A stretch of 64,000 nucleotides of DNA from contig CAMQGK010000001.1 in assembly GCA_947000775.1 (NCBI GenBank), positions 4,528,001-4,592,000 of the forward strand, in the 5' to 3' direction. Below, piece by piece: positions 38,194 through 49,300 of this stretch (the stretch's first letter is position 1; each line of letters begins with the position of its first letter). The notes below the pieces were generated by a model. It did no database searches. It was not told the origin of the DNA and saw only the letters and a list, made by a program, of their open reading frames with translations. Source of the DNA: Pterois miles (lineage: Eukaryota > Chordata > Actinopteri > Perciformes > Scorpaenidae). Position numbers and translations under genes: made by a program.

Positions 38194-39260
38194 TTAAAGC
38201 CCCCTGCAGCCAGTTTTACTTCCTGTTTTTTGGTTCTTTCGTTCTTGCTCAAACAGAGAATGGTCAGACGTAATTTGTTACCATGGCAACCCCATTGCAT
38301 TGTTTTTCAAAACAGTTTCGAAACCAGTTTTTATGAAACCAGCTTTGATGAATTTACTGGTTATCAAACCACAAATGAGACGACAACACGCTGACTCTCT
38401 CTCACTTGCTCTCTTCTTCTTCACCGTTTCCTCCTGGTGAGGCCGCCGTCTGGCTGCTGCTGCTGCACCGCCGCACGCCGGTCACGGCGCACCAGAGGAC
38501 GGATAGACATGTTGCCGAGGTCCGCCGATCAAATGCAGTTTCGGGATGTTTTGGAAGTGCCAACACCGGATTCTCTCACCTCAGCTCTCAGCAACGACAC
38601 ACCAGGCTGCACTGACATTCATTTATTTCTCAAACGGGACTTTTCTCTTGTTTTCTTTTGGGCTGAAAGTTGCGCTCCCCGTCATTAGGACCTGTCCAGA
38701 CCCAGCAAACCTCCAAAACGGCATTGGTTGCTTTCCGTTAATTCATCTCCAGGAAGAGACGATAAAGAAAAGAGCGAGTGAGAGTCGGTGTGTTGTTTCA
38801 TATAATTCACTGCGTTGATTTCACCCGTTAACAGCACACACAAATGCCATAGTGAAAATAAACACACTAAACTACGGTGGAGGAAACTAAAAAGTAAAAT
38901 GAACACCCTCAGTTAGCTATTGCAACAAGTTGGGCTAGCTAACTACACCTAACTATCTAACCACAGCTAACGAGTTAACTAACTAGAAAGAGAAACTGAC
39001 AGACAGATAAACAGATTTATTGGTTTACTGCTGCTGAGATTTAAACTAGCATGAGTGCACCTGAACAAGCTGGGAGGATGACCTTTGACCTGCAGCTTCT
39101 ACTATAGTCATACGTCATATTCCAGTTTTACCAGCAGCCCTCTGTTTTTACCTCTGAGCACAAAATGAAGATATTTGTCAAAAACATTCTGGCAAACAGT
39201 GTTGCTTATTAAATCTGAAATATCGTAGAAATACCAAAATACACTGGATGGGGGCTTTAA
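38194..39260. mobile_element. TTAA-flanked MITE (piggyBac-like) inserted in a LINE remnant
   Basis: The left end TTAAAGCCCCCTGCAGCCAG and the right end, read inward as TTAAAGCCCCCATCCAGTGT, share an 11-bp perfect terminal repeat including TTAA. Length is 1067 bp. The interior holds an unusually GC- and CpG-rich block at 38440-38540 followed by AT-rich DNA. On either side lie parts of one degenerate minus-strand LINE, so the element appears to have split it. Confidence 0.75.
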
Positions 39261-39480
39261 TGTGGGCATCCCATCACGACAGGTCAGATGATATCCGTAC
39301 TCCAAGGAGGTTGAAGGTGGAGAGACTCTACTTGTGTTTTGACCAGACAAGTTGGAGGTAAAAGAGGGGGGTGTTGTTCTCTGTCCTGGCACTGATAACC
39401 GTCTCCATGGTCTTAGCTCCGTTCATAGAAAGTGAGATATCCCCATTCAGCCACAGCATCTAAGGCCTTCTGAGTCAGGC
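39261..39480 (-). pseudogene. LINE reverse-transcriptase fragment (upstream part)
   Basis: On the minus strand this translates to a broken reverse-transcriptase C-terminal segment, with a readable LLGVRISSDLSW stretch that resembles the conserved FKYLGVHISEDLSW-type motif of fish LINEs. It ends at the TTAA border of the MITE at 38194-39260 and appears to resume on the other side. Stops and frameshifts are frequent. The LINE clade is not determined. Confidence 0.5.
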
Positions 39481-39540
39481 CAGGTAGAGACCTTATCAGT
39501 AGCTCCGTGAATGTAAGGTCCTGAGAAGAGACTAGTTGTT

Positions 39541-39883
39541 GAGGTCAAGAAATATCCCAGTGTCTAGTTTTTCCTTTAGTTCCAAGTATTATATGTCTCT
39601 GATGTTACATATCTGAAATGAGGCATGTAATCACTTCACAGAAGTCTGTACTACTGATGCACATGCGTCCTGGAGACTGGCTCCTCAGGTGAGAAATCAA
39701 GTTTAAGTGATACATGATTTAAAGCTAATGCAGAGGTAGAAGAAGTTTTAGTAAAAGCAGTAATAACACTGTGTAAAAATACTTTATAATTCCTATTGGT
39801 GCTGCAACAGCAGTGTTTTCAGATAATATAAGAGCATGAGGAATAAAGAGGTGCAAAATAAGTCATTTATGAAACAATTTAAT
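39541..39883 (+). repeat. Local direct repeat, copy 2
   Basis: Same sequence as 37641-37856, about 1.9 kb away, with an extra segment between ATGCACATGCGTCCTGG and GTGTTTTCAGATAATATAAG. Confidence 0.85.
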
Positions 39884-41664
39884 GTACTTTGGGTAACACT
39901 TTGGGTTTCACACATTGCAGGAAAAGCAGAGCTAGACATCACGGCTGAAGCTGCATGCTAACTTTGTCATGGAGAGGAAACGTCATCGTATTGCAGTAGC
40001 GTGTGGTGAAGTCGGCCGTCACTCTCGTCTCCGTGGTCAAATCAGCTGTTACTACAGCTGTAGAGCACCCACGTACTGACATTTGTGTTAGATGCATTCA
40101 AACGGCCCCGATGGAGCTGAGACCACCTTGGAGAAGGTAGAGGAAGTAGACATGTGTGACTACGTCCAGGTTTCAAAATAAGTATAAAAACTGTATAAAA
40201 AATACATATATGAAAACAAGATTTATTTTATTATATTCACCAGGAGTATAAAACATTACATGTCCCTTATAAATTAAAAAGAACATACCACTAATTTGTG
40301 AGGGAAATGTCTTTATTCTTTAATTTTTTGGGTTTGCTGGAAAAAATGTAATAAAATATGCCGGATAATGACTTCAGGACATCTCTGACTACATACATGC
40401 TGATTTTTACTGTATTAATTCAGATATTTTTCGAAGTAAAAGTCCCGAGAGGTGTATACTTCAACTTCTTCCCCATGGCCTAGTGTTATTGGCTCCCTAG
40501 TATCATGATATTATCAGATCAGGACATAGGTGACTCGTCCTAGCTCTAATATTTCACAGGGATACCTGAGGGAGGCCGCTGTGAGTCCAGGCCGTTGATG
40601 CAAATGACAAGGAGGAATGTGGATCAGCTAGAATTTCATAGCGATCAGACATGCAGGAACCCCACAGCACCTTTTGCTCCCTGTCACTCAGATAGCTCCT
40701 CGCATTGAGCCAAAGTCAGCCAGTGTATATCAAGCAATTGACTGCTCTTTATTGTGTCAAATGCAGGGGGTTATTATTGAGTGCTACATGCCAGCATTGC
40801 GAGATCAGGATCAGAGCAGTGACAGCTGATCTGTTAGCCATAAATCCGTATTGTGATGGGGCAGTTTTGGAAATTGTGTCTTCCTGGAGGGCATCCCTTA
40901 GGATACCTTCATACACTTCGCCAACGCAGCTGACTAACGAGAATCGACAGTAGTCAGCTGGAAAGCTGGACTTTGCTTTTTGGGGGGGGGCAGCTTTAAC
41001 TTGGCCTTCTTCCCATTGGTTTCTAAAAATCCTGTGGTGGATATGGGGTGTTGCGAAATACCAGTACTGACATTCACCGCAATATTTAAATAGGAAATAA
41101 TGACATCATGTTAATATAATATATAAATAATCAAAAAAGAAAACAGTCTTTGGTACAGTTATGGCTACAGACTCTCTCTCCACTTCAGTCTACTTGTATT
41201 TTCAGTATAACTCATTTGCCATAAAAAGAGAGAAAACACATAAAAAATAAAGATTAAGATGAATTAATTAGACTGATATTATTTGTAAATTCTCTATTGA
41301 TATTGCAATAATATTGTTATCATGAATTCTTTTGGCCACGATAATCGTGACATGAAAACCTGATATCATGGCAGACCCATAGCTGAAAACAGGTATTAAA
41401 TACATCACATAAACAAACAGGCACCAACTCCTCAGAAAAGGTATTTAAAACCCAAGAAGGACGTCTGCCTTCCCCTCGTTCACCTTTTTGGAGTCTAGTT
41501 TCGACCTTGCCGATGCTCAGGAGAGGTATTTCACCGTTTGACAGCTTGTGAATAACATTCTCCTCAGATGGAGCAGCACCGTCAGACTCTCTCGGCAGGG
41601 TGTTGGGGTCTTGGTACCACAGCTCGCTCATCATCCTCCATCCCCACATGTGCTGGTCCCCTGA

Positions 41665-41880
41665 CCTTTCCTCTAGCACCACCAGCAGGTTGGCATTTGT
41701 GGTTTTCAGTGAAATGTCTCAACAACCATTGGAGGGATTGACATGAAATTTGATGCAGAATTTAACATTAATATTGCCGTTGCTTAGCGGCGATGGCATG
41801 TCGTGTTCACGACTTCCCATCTCATAAACACGAGTTCACAAAGTCCATTTGAAGGCACCAAAACTGTAAGAACTTTGGGG
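41665..41880. repeat. Repeat family F fragment joined to family D fragment
   Basis: CAACAACCATTGGAGGGATT with GACATGAAATTTGATGCAGA (family F, also seen at 37160-37265 as ATGGATTGCCATGAATTTTG) runs into a minus-strand family D piece (GTTCACGACTTCCCATCTCA). Confidence 0.55.
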
Positions 41881-41884
41881 ATCC

Positions 41885-41943
41885 CTTAAAGGGGACATAG
41901 CCTGCTCATTTGAGGTCCACAGTTGTATTTTGAGTTTCTACAG
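41885..41943 (+). mobile_element. Repeat family C, 5' end
   Basis: TTAAAGGGGACATAGCCTGC followed by TTGTATTTTGAGTTTCTAC is the family start; it is cut by a family A MITE at 41944. Confidence 0.55.
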
Positions 41944-42440
41944 AGGCTGTCAATAGATTAAAATATTTAATCAAGATTAATCGCTTGATTGGCTATAGTT
42001 AATCATGATTAATCACACAGTTTTGATCGATTCAAAATGTTCTTTAAAGGGAGATTTGTCAAGTATTTAATAAACTTATCAACATGGGAGTGGACAAATA
42101 TGCTGCTTTTTGCAAATATATGTATACATTTATTATTGGAAATCAGTTAACAACGCAAAACATGACAAATATTGTCCAGAAACCCTCACAGGTGCTGACT
42201 TTAGCATAAAAATATGCTCAAGTCATAACATGGCAAACTGCAGCCCAACAGGCAACAACAGCTGTCAGTGTGTCAGAGTGCTGACTTGACTATGACTTGA
42301 TCCAGACTGACTGGGATTATCATAAAGTGAGCATGTCTGTAAAGGGGAGACTGGTGGGGACCCAGAGAACCCATTTACATTCACACATGTGGAGGTCAGA
42401 GGTCAAGGGACCCCTTTGAAAATGACCATTCTAGTTTTAG
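41944..42440 (+). mobile_element. MITE family A, 5' part
   Basis: It starts AGGCTGTCAATAGATTAAAA and carries the family landmarks through GGAGACTGGTGGGGACCCAG; the 3' half is missing. It abuts a 5' fragment of family C at 41885-41943. Confidence 0.75.
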
Positions 42441-43969
42441 TGTAGTTCATTTTTATCCTTTATGACATTAGCTTTTTTTTTTTTTACTTCTGGCATTTGC
42501 ATTTAAACTTCAAAATTCATAAAAATGGTGTTGATTTGTGGAGATTATGTTGCTGAACATTACATGTAATCGTCATAAAAGTTTGTTTGCCTCAGAGCTT
42601 ATTTTCTGCAGTAATCCAAAAGCCGACGGAACAATCCCATTGGCTTTTTGTGGAGGGAAACCGGATGATTGTAACTTCCTGGTTGTTCTACAAAAATACC
42701 TCATCCCTGGAGCACTCTGTCAGACGACTGCTAATTCATGAAGTCAGGGTAGATGGATTTGCCCCGAGTTCACAAGTAGGAACTGTTGAACTTTTTCTAG
42801 TTGGAGGTTGGAAGTTTTTGATTCAATATTGGATTCAGTCAGATTTTGTTGCCTGTTGTTTACCCTTATTATAGCATATTTTAGTACATATGTATATGTG
42901 TTATCCCAAATCAGACTCATGGATGGATTAAACAGCACTACATCATTTTTAAGAGTGAGTCTAAGAGCTGTTACGCAGCTGGGAATAAACAAGTATTTAC
43001 TGTCCTCAGGGGTATAAAGCCTGTATGTGATTAGTGCCACATGAAACAAGACAACAGTAAACAAGTTGTTCCCCCACAAATGATGCAGTGCCTTTCTGGG
43101 CCAATCTGTAACAAATATGACACTTTATTTTGACTTGAGCTGCAACACCTCAGTGTAATTTTGAACATGTCAGGATGTATTGGAGAGATGCATCATTCTC
43201 CCCCCCCCCGAGTTTCATCAAAATCCAGTCAGCGGTGTCAGATGTATGCAATGTGACAATTGCATGAATTCATGAATAATACAGCACCCCCCTCGGGTTG
43301 ATGAATGCAATTTTAAAATGCTGGAAAACAGTAGTGAGACGGATCTTTGGCCGTGTTTGATTGCTTCTGACAAGGGATGTAAAAATGTAATCCAATTATT
43401 TAATTCAATACAGTTTGCATCGTTTTAGCAATGATTCAGTGGATCAGAAAAGCTCACATTAATTCACCAATTTGTTTTGATTTGGTTAAAGAACAACCCA
43501 CCGATTTTGCACATAAAAGTCAGCGTACTTGCGATGGGGAGTAATACAGGAAAAAATATTTGTGTAATGTTTTCTGTGACTCTGGAGGGGCTTCATCAAG
43601 CCATAGTAACGTCATCTGCGTTATCTCAGATCAGGCTTGGGTTTTGTGAGACGAAGGCATTTAAGGTCTAACAATGGATGCTAGTAAGTTTTACGAAGAG
43701 AGGTGTAGGATCCAGAATTTCTCAGCTTGACCCATTTTAGACCCGTATTTAATCTGTGTCTCACAGGTCCTACAACTTTACGAAACGTACTGGAAGTTGC
43801 TGTTCGTGACCTTTTAAATTTAGATTCTTTCACAAAGTCAAGAAACAGCCTCATCTGGGTCCTCCCTGCCTGCATTGTGACATAGTTAGGAGCTGCTTCA
43901 CACTGGTATACAGTCATGTAAAAGCTCTTGAAACAAAAGTTAGGAGTTACCACTCAGTCACTCACCTTT

Positions 43970-44318
43970 ATGCATTAAATCAACTCATGCATGCTGCAGT
44001 TTGGGTAAAGACAGTGTTATCTCTTCAGAGCTCCTTCAGTGAGTTCTGCTGCTTTGAGAACCTACATATTAAAGTGCTGATTGCTAATTGACCTGTTTTA
44101 TAAGTTAAAGGGCAGCTAATTGGTTTTCAACCTGCTTTGTAGGCGTGTTTGTGACTGTAGTTAATTTACTTTAGAGTTTAATTTCTCTTCAGTGAAGTTA
44201 AGGCTGGTTTATCAAGTGGGCAACTGCCCTGGGAGTCCCCCAAAATCTACCTTTATTATTTTATTTCTATTGTGCTCACATGCTGTACATTTCTAATTAA
44301 AGTTGTTTACTAAAATGT
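43970..44318 (+). repeat. Direct repeat copy 1 upstream of the D1 exon
   Basis: TTTGAGAACCTACATATTAA, AGTGCTGATTGCTAATTGAC and TGTTTGTGACTGTAGTTAAT are shared, in the same orientation, with 47630-47960. The first copy is ended by a family A MITE. Confidence 0.75.
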
Positions 44319-44319
44319 T

Positions 44320-44965
44320 GGGCTGTCAAATAATTAAAATAGTTAATTGCATTCAATTGCATGATTATCCACAGTTAATTACATCTCCATTCACAGTTTT
44401 TATCTGCTCAAAATGTATCTTCAAGGGAGATTTAATTTTTTAATACTCTTATCATCATGGGAGTGGATAAATATGCTGCTTTATGCAAATGCATGTATAT
44501 ACTGTATTTATTACGGGAAATCAATTAACAACACAAAGCAATGACAAATATTGTCCAGAAATCCTCACAGGTACTGCATTTAGCATGAAAAATATACTCA
44601 AATCACAACATAACTATGACATGCCTAAAACTACATGTGATTATCATAAAGTGGACATATCTGTAAAGGGGAGACTCGTGGGCACCCATAGGACCCATTT
44701 GCAGTCACATATGTGGAGTTCAGAGGTCAAGGGACCCCTTTGAAAATGGCCGTACCAGTTCTTTCCTCGCAAAATTTCAAGTTTGGAGCGTTATATAACC
44801 TCGTTCTCGACAAGCTAGTGTGACATGATTGGTACCGATGGATTCCTCCGGTTTTCTAGTTTCATATGATGTCAGTATCTTCACTCTAGAAATCAGCCAC
44901 TATAACCTAAAATTCATAAGTTGCATTGACATGTTAAAGACGTTAGTGGTGTTAAAAGGAATAAG
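44320..44965 (+). mobile_element. MITE family A copy
   Basis: It starts GGGCTGTCAAATAATTAAAA and runs through the family landmarks to about GTTAGTGGTGTTAAAAGG; the terminal TTGACAGCCC is not preserved. It is inserted at the end of the repeat segment 43970-44318, upstream of the D1 exon. Confidence 0.75.
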
Positions 44966-45553
44966 CAATTTGTACAGTTTTTTTAATGAAAAGAAACATC
45001 TAAATGTCATATTAATACATTTTAATCTGTGCCCAAGCTCATAGCACTGCATCGCTGTCTGTTTTTAGGGGGGGATTCACAGTTAAATGTTTATGGGCAC
45101 AAGATTTTCAGCATTAATAGGTTTCATTCACATCGTCTCCGTTATTCATGCAGTACTGATGATGGTTTTAATTCCAGCTCTGTTCCAATGTTGCAATTTT
45201 GGGTCTTGTACTATATAATCTTTGTATTTTCTCCATTTTTCTTCCAATTGTGCTTCTTATAAACACAAGAAGTGCAATTATACTACATAATCACACTTAT
45301 GTTTCATTAGTTTCCTTTGTGTCATTGAGTTTGGGTCATTCTTTAACTTGTAGTGTGTGATGATTGTTTTATTTGTTAGTTTTATTTGGGCTTTAGTGTT
45401 TTGTATTCATTCTCAACTGATGCCATTATTTATACGTTCAAAACAGCCTAAATGTTGTCGCTTCACTGAACAAGTGTATAGAAACCAGTCCACAGACTAC
45501 AGATCTCACCATGGGGGGACACTAACCTGTCCTCTGTCTGTCTTGTCCTGCAG

Positions 45554-45835
45554 GAGTCCCGCGCATGGCGCTGTCTGCAGGCGGGAGGGACTGCCTGCGT
45601 GCCGGAGACACCTGCTCCAGCGACGACACCTGCAGCCCGCGACTGCGCACCCTCCGGCAGTGTGTGGCGGGCGACGGCAGCGTGAAGCTGGGCCCCGGGG
45701 CGCGGAACCAGTGCGAGAACGCCATGACGGCGCTGCTGTCCACTCCTCTACACGGCTGCCAGTGTAAACGAGGCATGAAGAAGGAGAAGAACTGCCTGAG
45801 TATCTACTGGAGCCTGCATCAGTCTGTGCTGCACG
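45554..45835 (+). CDS. gfra4: GDNF family receptor alpha-4-like, internal exon encoding domain D1
   Basis: This exon encodes the first cysteine-rich domain of a GPI-anchored GDNF-family co-receptor; in known family members the protein binds its ligand at the cell surface and presents it to the RET kinase. The exon is bounded by a pyrimidine-rich acceptor ending CCTGCAG and a donor CACG|GTAAG. It opens with two bases of a split codon and closes with one, so it is phase 1-1 and 282 bp long. The translation has eight cysteines, the family motif RTLRQCVAG early on and CKRGMKKEKNCLSIYWS near the end. The stretch KLGPGARNQC resembles chicken GFRA4 more than GFRA1 or GFRA2 as I remember them. Its GC-rich codons contrast with the AT-rich flanks. 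Mammalian GFRA4 lacks this domain, while fish and bird forms keep it. The family assignment is firm; the paralogue (4a or 4b) is not decided. Confidence 0.93.
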
Positions 45836-46278
45836 GTAAGACTTGCGTTTACTACCTGATGGTTCTGCTCCTGACAGGTGGGCGTCAGCAGCTATAGGAT
45901 GTTATTGGGATTAGCAAGCGTGTGCCGCCCATTACACATGAATTAGACTCCCGCCTCCACACAGATCAACAGTAAATTCCAGGCTGAATAAAAAGAGCGA
46001 TTATTATGTCAAAAATCACTTTTGTTCCACCCACACTAATTGTATTTTAGCATTTTTGTGCTTATTCCAAATACTTTGCACTACCATTGTCATGTCCTAC
46101 ATTAGACCCCATTATTTTTGGTACATTTACATTCAAATTTTGGCATTTTGCATATATTTTTATGTTCAAAGCAACTGAAACAAGTGCATCAGTATAAGCA
46201 GTGGTAGACTACGAATATGTATTACAGTGTTGTACTTCAGTACAGATTTGTGCTACATTTGAGTATTTCCCTTTTATG

Positions 46279-46613
46279 AAGAAGAAGAAGAAGAAGATAT
46301 TCCTTTATTAGTCCCGCCAGGGGAAATTCAATTTTTTCACTCTGTTAACTTATACACACACACATGCACAAACAGGTCCATATACATGCAACAATTGGAG
46401 AGATGTCAGAGTGAGGGGGCTGCTCCTGACAGGCGCCCCGAGCAGTTGGGGGTTTGGTGCCTTGCTCAGGGGCACCTCGGCAGTGCCCAAGAGGTAAACT
46501 GGCACCTCTCCAGCTACCAGTTCACGCTCAGTTCTTGGTCCATGGCGGGACTTGAACCGGTGACCCTCCGGTTCCCAAGCCAACTCCCTACAGACTGAGC
46601 TACTGCCGCCCCC
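46279..46613 (-). mobile_element. tRNA-derived SINE (family S1)
   Basis: On the minus strand the element begins GGGGGCGGCAGTAGCTCAGT, with an A-box-like TAGCTCAGTCTGTAGG and a B-box-like GGTTCAAGTCC. The body carries TGCCCCTGAGCAAGGCACCA, and the 3' tail resembles fish LINE tails (GGACTAATAAAGGAATATCT) ending in a TTC-rich microsatellite. The length of about 335 bp matches the other S1 copies here. Confidence 0.85.
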
Positions 46614-47147
46614 ATGCTGCTTTATACTTCTACTCCACTACTTCTCAAAGGGAAAAGTCCTATTTTTTACTCCACTACATTTATCTGACAGCTGTAGTTA
46701 CTCTACAGATTACAGTTTTTACCCTTCCTGTCTAATGAAAACCACACATCCATTTGTGATAAACTGAAGGATGAAGTGTTCCTATATTTGCTGGGAAAAT
46801 CCTCCTTCTGAAGCTACATAAACTCTTTAAAAAGCCTCTTAGATCAGATGGAAAATGCATCATCACAAAGCTGAAAACAGGGCGGTTTTTCTGACACCAT
46901 GAAAAGTTGATTTTTTTTTTTAGAGACGTGTGGTTCTCACAGGGCAGCGACAGTAAAAACATAAAATGATCTTATAGACCATGATGCATTGCATAATGAG
47001 TTAATATTGTACAGTATATTGTAATTTTAGTCATATATTGTTTTTCTTGGTCATTTTATAATATGTCTGAGGAAAATATTGATATTCTCAGCAATCTCAT
47101 CTTTCTCTCCTCTTCCTTAGCGTTTCCTACATTTTGTTACCCACTAG

Positions 47148-47312
47148 CTAGCTTGCTAAATCGTTAGCCTCTGTGGCGTCTAGACTCAGACAGTAACGTT
47201 AACATTGCCGTTGCTTAGCAGCAGTGTTCTTCACAACTTAACCACGAGATGAGATTTCGTGTTCACGACTTCCCATCTCGTAAACCATTTGAAGGCACCA
47301 TTGGTGATACTT
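47148..47312 (-). repeat. Dispersed repeat family D, minus strand
   Basis: GCTAGCTTGCTAAATCGTTA, AGCCTCTGTGGCGTC and CACGACTTCCCATCTCGTAA are complements of the copy at 14219. It lies in gfra4 intron 2. Confidence 0.6.
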
Positions 47313-47629
47313 TCTGTCTTGTGTGTTTTCCCTCCTTTTTGATTGCTGCCCGACCTGATCACTTTCACCTGTCCCACTTTAGTCCTGCACTCACCTCACT
47401 TCCTGCTCACCTGCTCTCACTTCCTGTCAGACCATCAGTCAGTCGCTGTTTATTCCACCTCAGTTCCTTTGTTGGGTCATCAGGTTGCTGTAGGAGGTTT
47501 GCTTGCATGAAGTCAGCTGTTCCTGTAAGGCTTTGAGTTACGCACACATCTAAAAACACATCTTTACGTTGTGTTTGTCACTGCAGCTTTTTGTGTTTGG
47601 TATATTTTGATTCTCCGTACCGCTCACTT

Positions 47630-47960
47630 GTATGCATTAAATGAGCTCCGTTTTTGAATTCATGGAAGCTGCAGCTCCTTCACTGAACTCCTGCTGCTTT
47701 GAGAATCTACATATTAAAGTGCTGGTTGCTGATTGACCTGTTTTAGTAGTTAAAAGGCAACTAATTGTTTTTCAACCTCATATAACCTGCTTTTGTTGCT
47801 GCGTTTGTAATTATAGTTAATTTATTTTAGAGTTCTTCTCTTTGATATGCGCTTGTCAATTAAGTTTCAAAATCTAGTTTTAGGCCCTTTTGTTATTGTA
47901 GTTTATATTGTGCTCATATGTTGTACATTTCTAAATAACTGTTTAATAAAATGGCCACAA
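47630..47960 (+). repeat. Direct repeat copy 2 downstream of the D1 exon
   Basis: TTTGAGAATCTACATATTAA, AGTGCTGGTTGCTGATTGAC and ATTGTGCTCATATGTTGTAC match copy 1 at 43970 with scattered differences. Confidence 0.75.
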
Positions 47961-48269
47961 ACTAACTTCAACACCTATTTAATGTGCAGTTTACCCAGTC
48001 TCTGCACACTTCACAAGTCAGTGAAAAGAAATGCACAATATAGTAATATAGTAGTAAATATATAGTAAAAGTACGCACTCACATCATAATTTTAACATTT
48101 CAATGAGGTTGAGGTTAGTAATTTGAAAAACAAAGATCAAACAGTGTAACAGTCACAGATTGTCAACAAGGTAAAACAGTTTGTGATCTGGGTGAACTGA
48201 TGCACCAAAAACATGGAGGCAGCCTTTTATTTATGTATTTATACTATTCGTTATAGGGACTGTGTGCAA

Positions 48270-48830
48270 TAGTAGGGCTGCATGGTGGTACAATGGTTAG
48301 CACTGTTGCCTCACAGCAAGAGGGATCAAATCTGAGATGAGTTTACATGTTCTTCCCATGTTAGCGTGGGTTTACTCCAGGTTCTCCAGCTTCCTCCCAC
48401 AGACCAAAGACATGCAGGTTAACTGATGACTCTAAATTGCCCCAAAACCCCCAAAACCCCTAACAGGATAAGAAGAAGAAGAAGATCTACCTTTATTAGT
48501 CCCACAGTGGGGAAATTCAATTTACACTCTGTTTAACTCATACATGGTACATGCACACAAACACACACACATGCAGTAATGGAGAGATGTCAGAGTGAGG
48601 GGGCTGCTCCAGACAAGCGCCCCGAGCAGTTGGGGGTTTGGTGCCTTGCTCAGGGGCACCTCGGCAGTGCCCAAGAGGTAAACTGGCACCTCTCCAGCTA
48701 CCAGTTCACACTCAGTTTTTGGTCCATGTCGGGACTTGAACCGGTGACCCTCCGGTTCCCAAGCCAACTCCCTACAGACTGAGCTACTGCCGCCCCCAAA
48801 GCGGTTGCAGATGGATGGATGGATGGATGT
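48270..48830 (+). mobile_element. SINE-like repeat (S2), host of a nested SINE
   Basis: It begins AGGGCTGCATGGTGGTACAA, with TGGTTAGCACTGTTGCCTCA and CTTCCTCCCACAGACCAAAG, the common fish short interspersed repeat that ends in AAGCGGTTACAGATGGATGG. The end appears after 48797, separated from the body by the S1 insertion. Confidence 0.75.
48471..48797 (-). mobile_element. tRNA-derived SINE (family S1), nested in another SINE
   Basis: Same structure as the copy at 46279, with head, body and LINE-like tail ending in (TTC)n. It interrupts an S2-type repeat: the host reads AACAGGATAAG before it and AAAGCGGTTGCAGATGGATG after it. Confidence 0.85.
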
Positions 48831-49300
48831 GCAATAGGTGGCACAAATGTTGCTATTGGATGTGTGGTGCCAGAGTTTTCCATAGTATTGGCTGGTCTTT
48901 GATTATAACCAGTTGTTTTATATTAAAGCATTGAAGAAATTGTGGACTGGCGGGCATATGCATATTTTTATAAATTCTGATATTTTTGGCATGCTGTACC
49001 TACATTTCCTCACTTGTACATATGCAAACATTTAGCGTGGATATTATATCTATTCTTATGTGCTCTGCTACTTGACAGGGTAGATGCACACTGCACAGAG
49101 GGCAGTAGAGGGACGGGATGTCAGTATGTTGCCCCAAAGGTTAATCCATCCATGCAAGACTTATTCAGTCCAGGCCTTGTAAATTTTTTTTCAGGGCACT
49201 GAAAAGACAAATTCTGCATTGAAAAAAAGAAGACGAAAAGAGCAGCATTATTTGGGGTTGTCATGACAACGGCGCTAACCTCTCTCCTCTGTTTTGGCAG

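Larger units (their letters stand above)
39884..43969. other. Non-genic sequence upstream of the D1 exon
   Basis: Besides the repeat fragments at 41665-42440, no gene is recognised. A minus-strand frame at 41320-41682 has no recognisable domain and overlaps repeat family F. Confidence 0.5.
45836..49300 (+). other. gfra4 intron 2 and its contents
   Basis: This intron separates the D1 and linker exons (GTAAG...GGCAG). It holds a tRNA-derived SINE on the minus strand (46279-46613), a minus-strand family D repeat (47148-47312), a segment similar to 43970-44318 (47630-47960), and a SINE nested in another SINE (48270-48830). The remaining stretches, 45836-46278, 46614-47147 and 48831-49300, show nothing I recognise. 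Confidence 0.85.

Noticed and set aside
41320..41682. A 120-codon minus-strand frame
   Set aside because: Its start lies in repeat family F, no domain is recognised, and no splice context supports an exon.
45357..45767. Open frame starting MMIVLFVSFIWALVFCIHSQ, which looks like a signal peptide just before the D1 exon
   Set aside because: It runs through the D1 exon in a different frame and no donor in the needed phase follows the hydrophobic stretch.
46350..46583. A recurring frame starting MAWEPEGHRFKSRHGP seen at three places
   Set aside because: It is the translated body of the S1 SINE, not a protein family.
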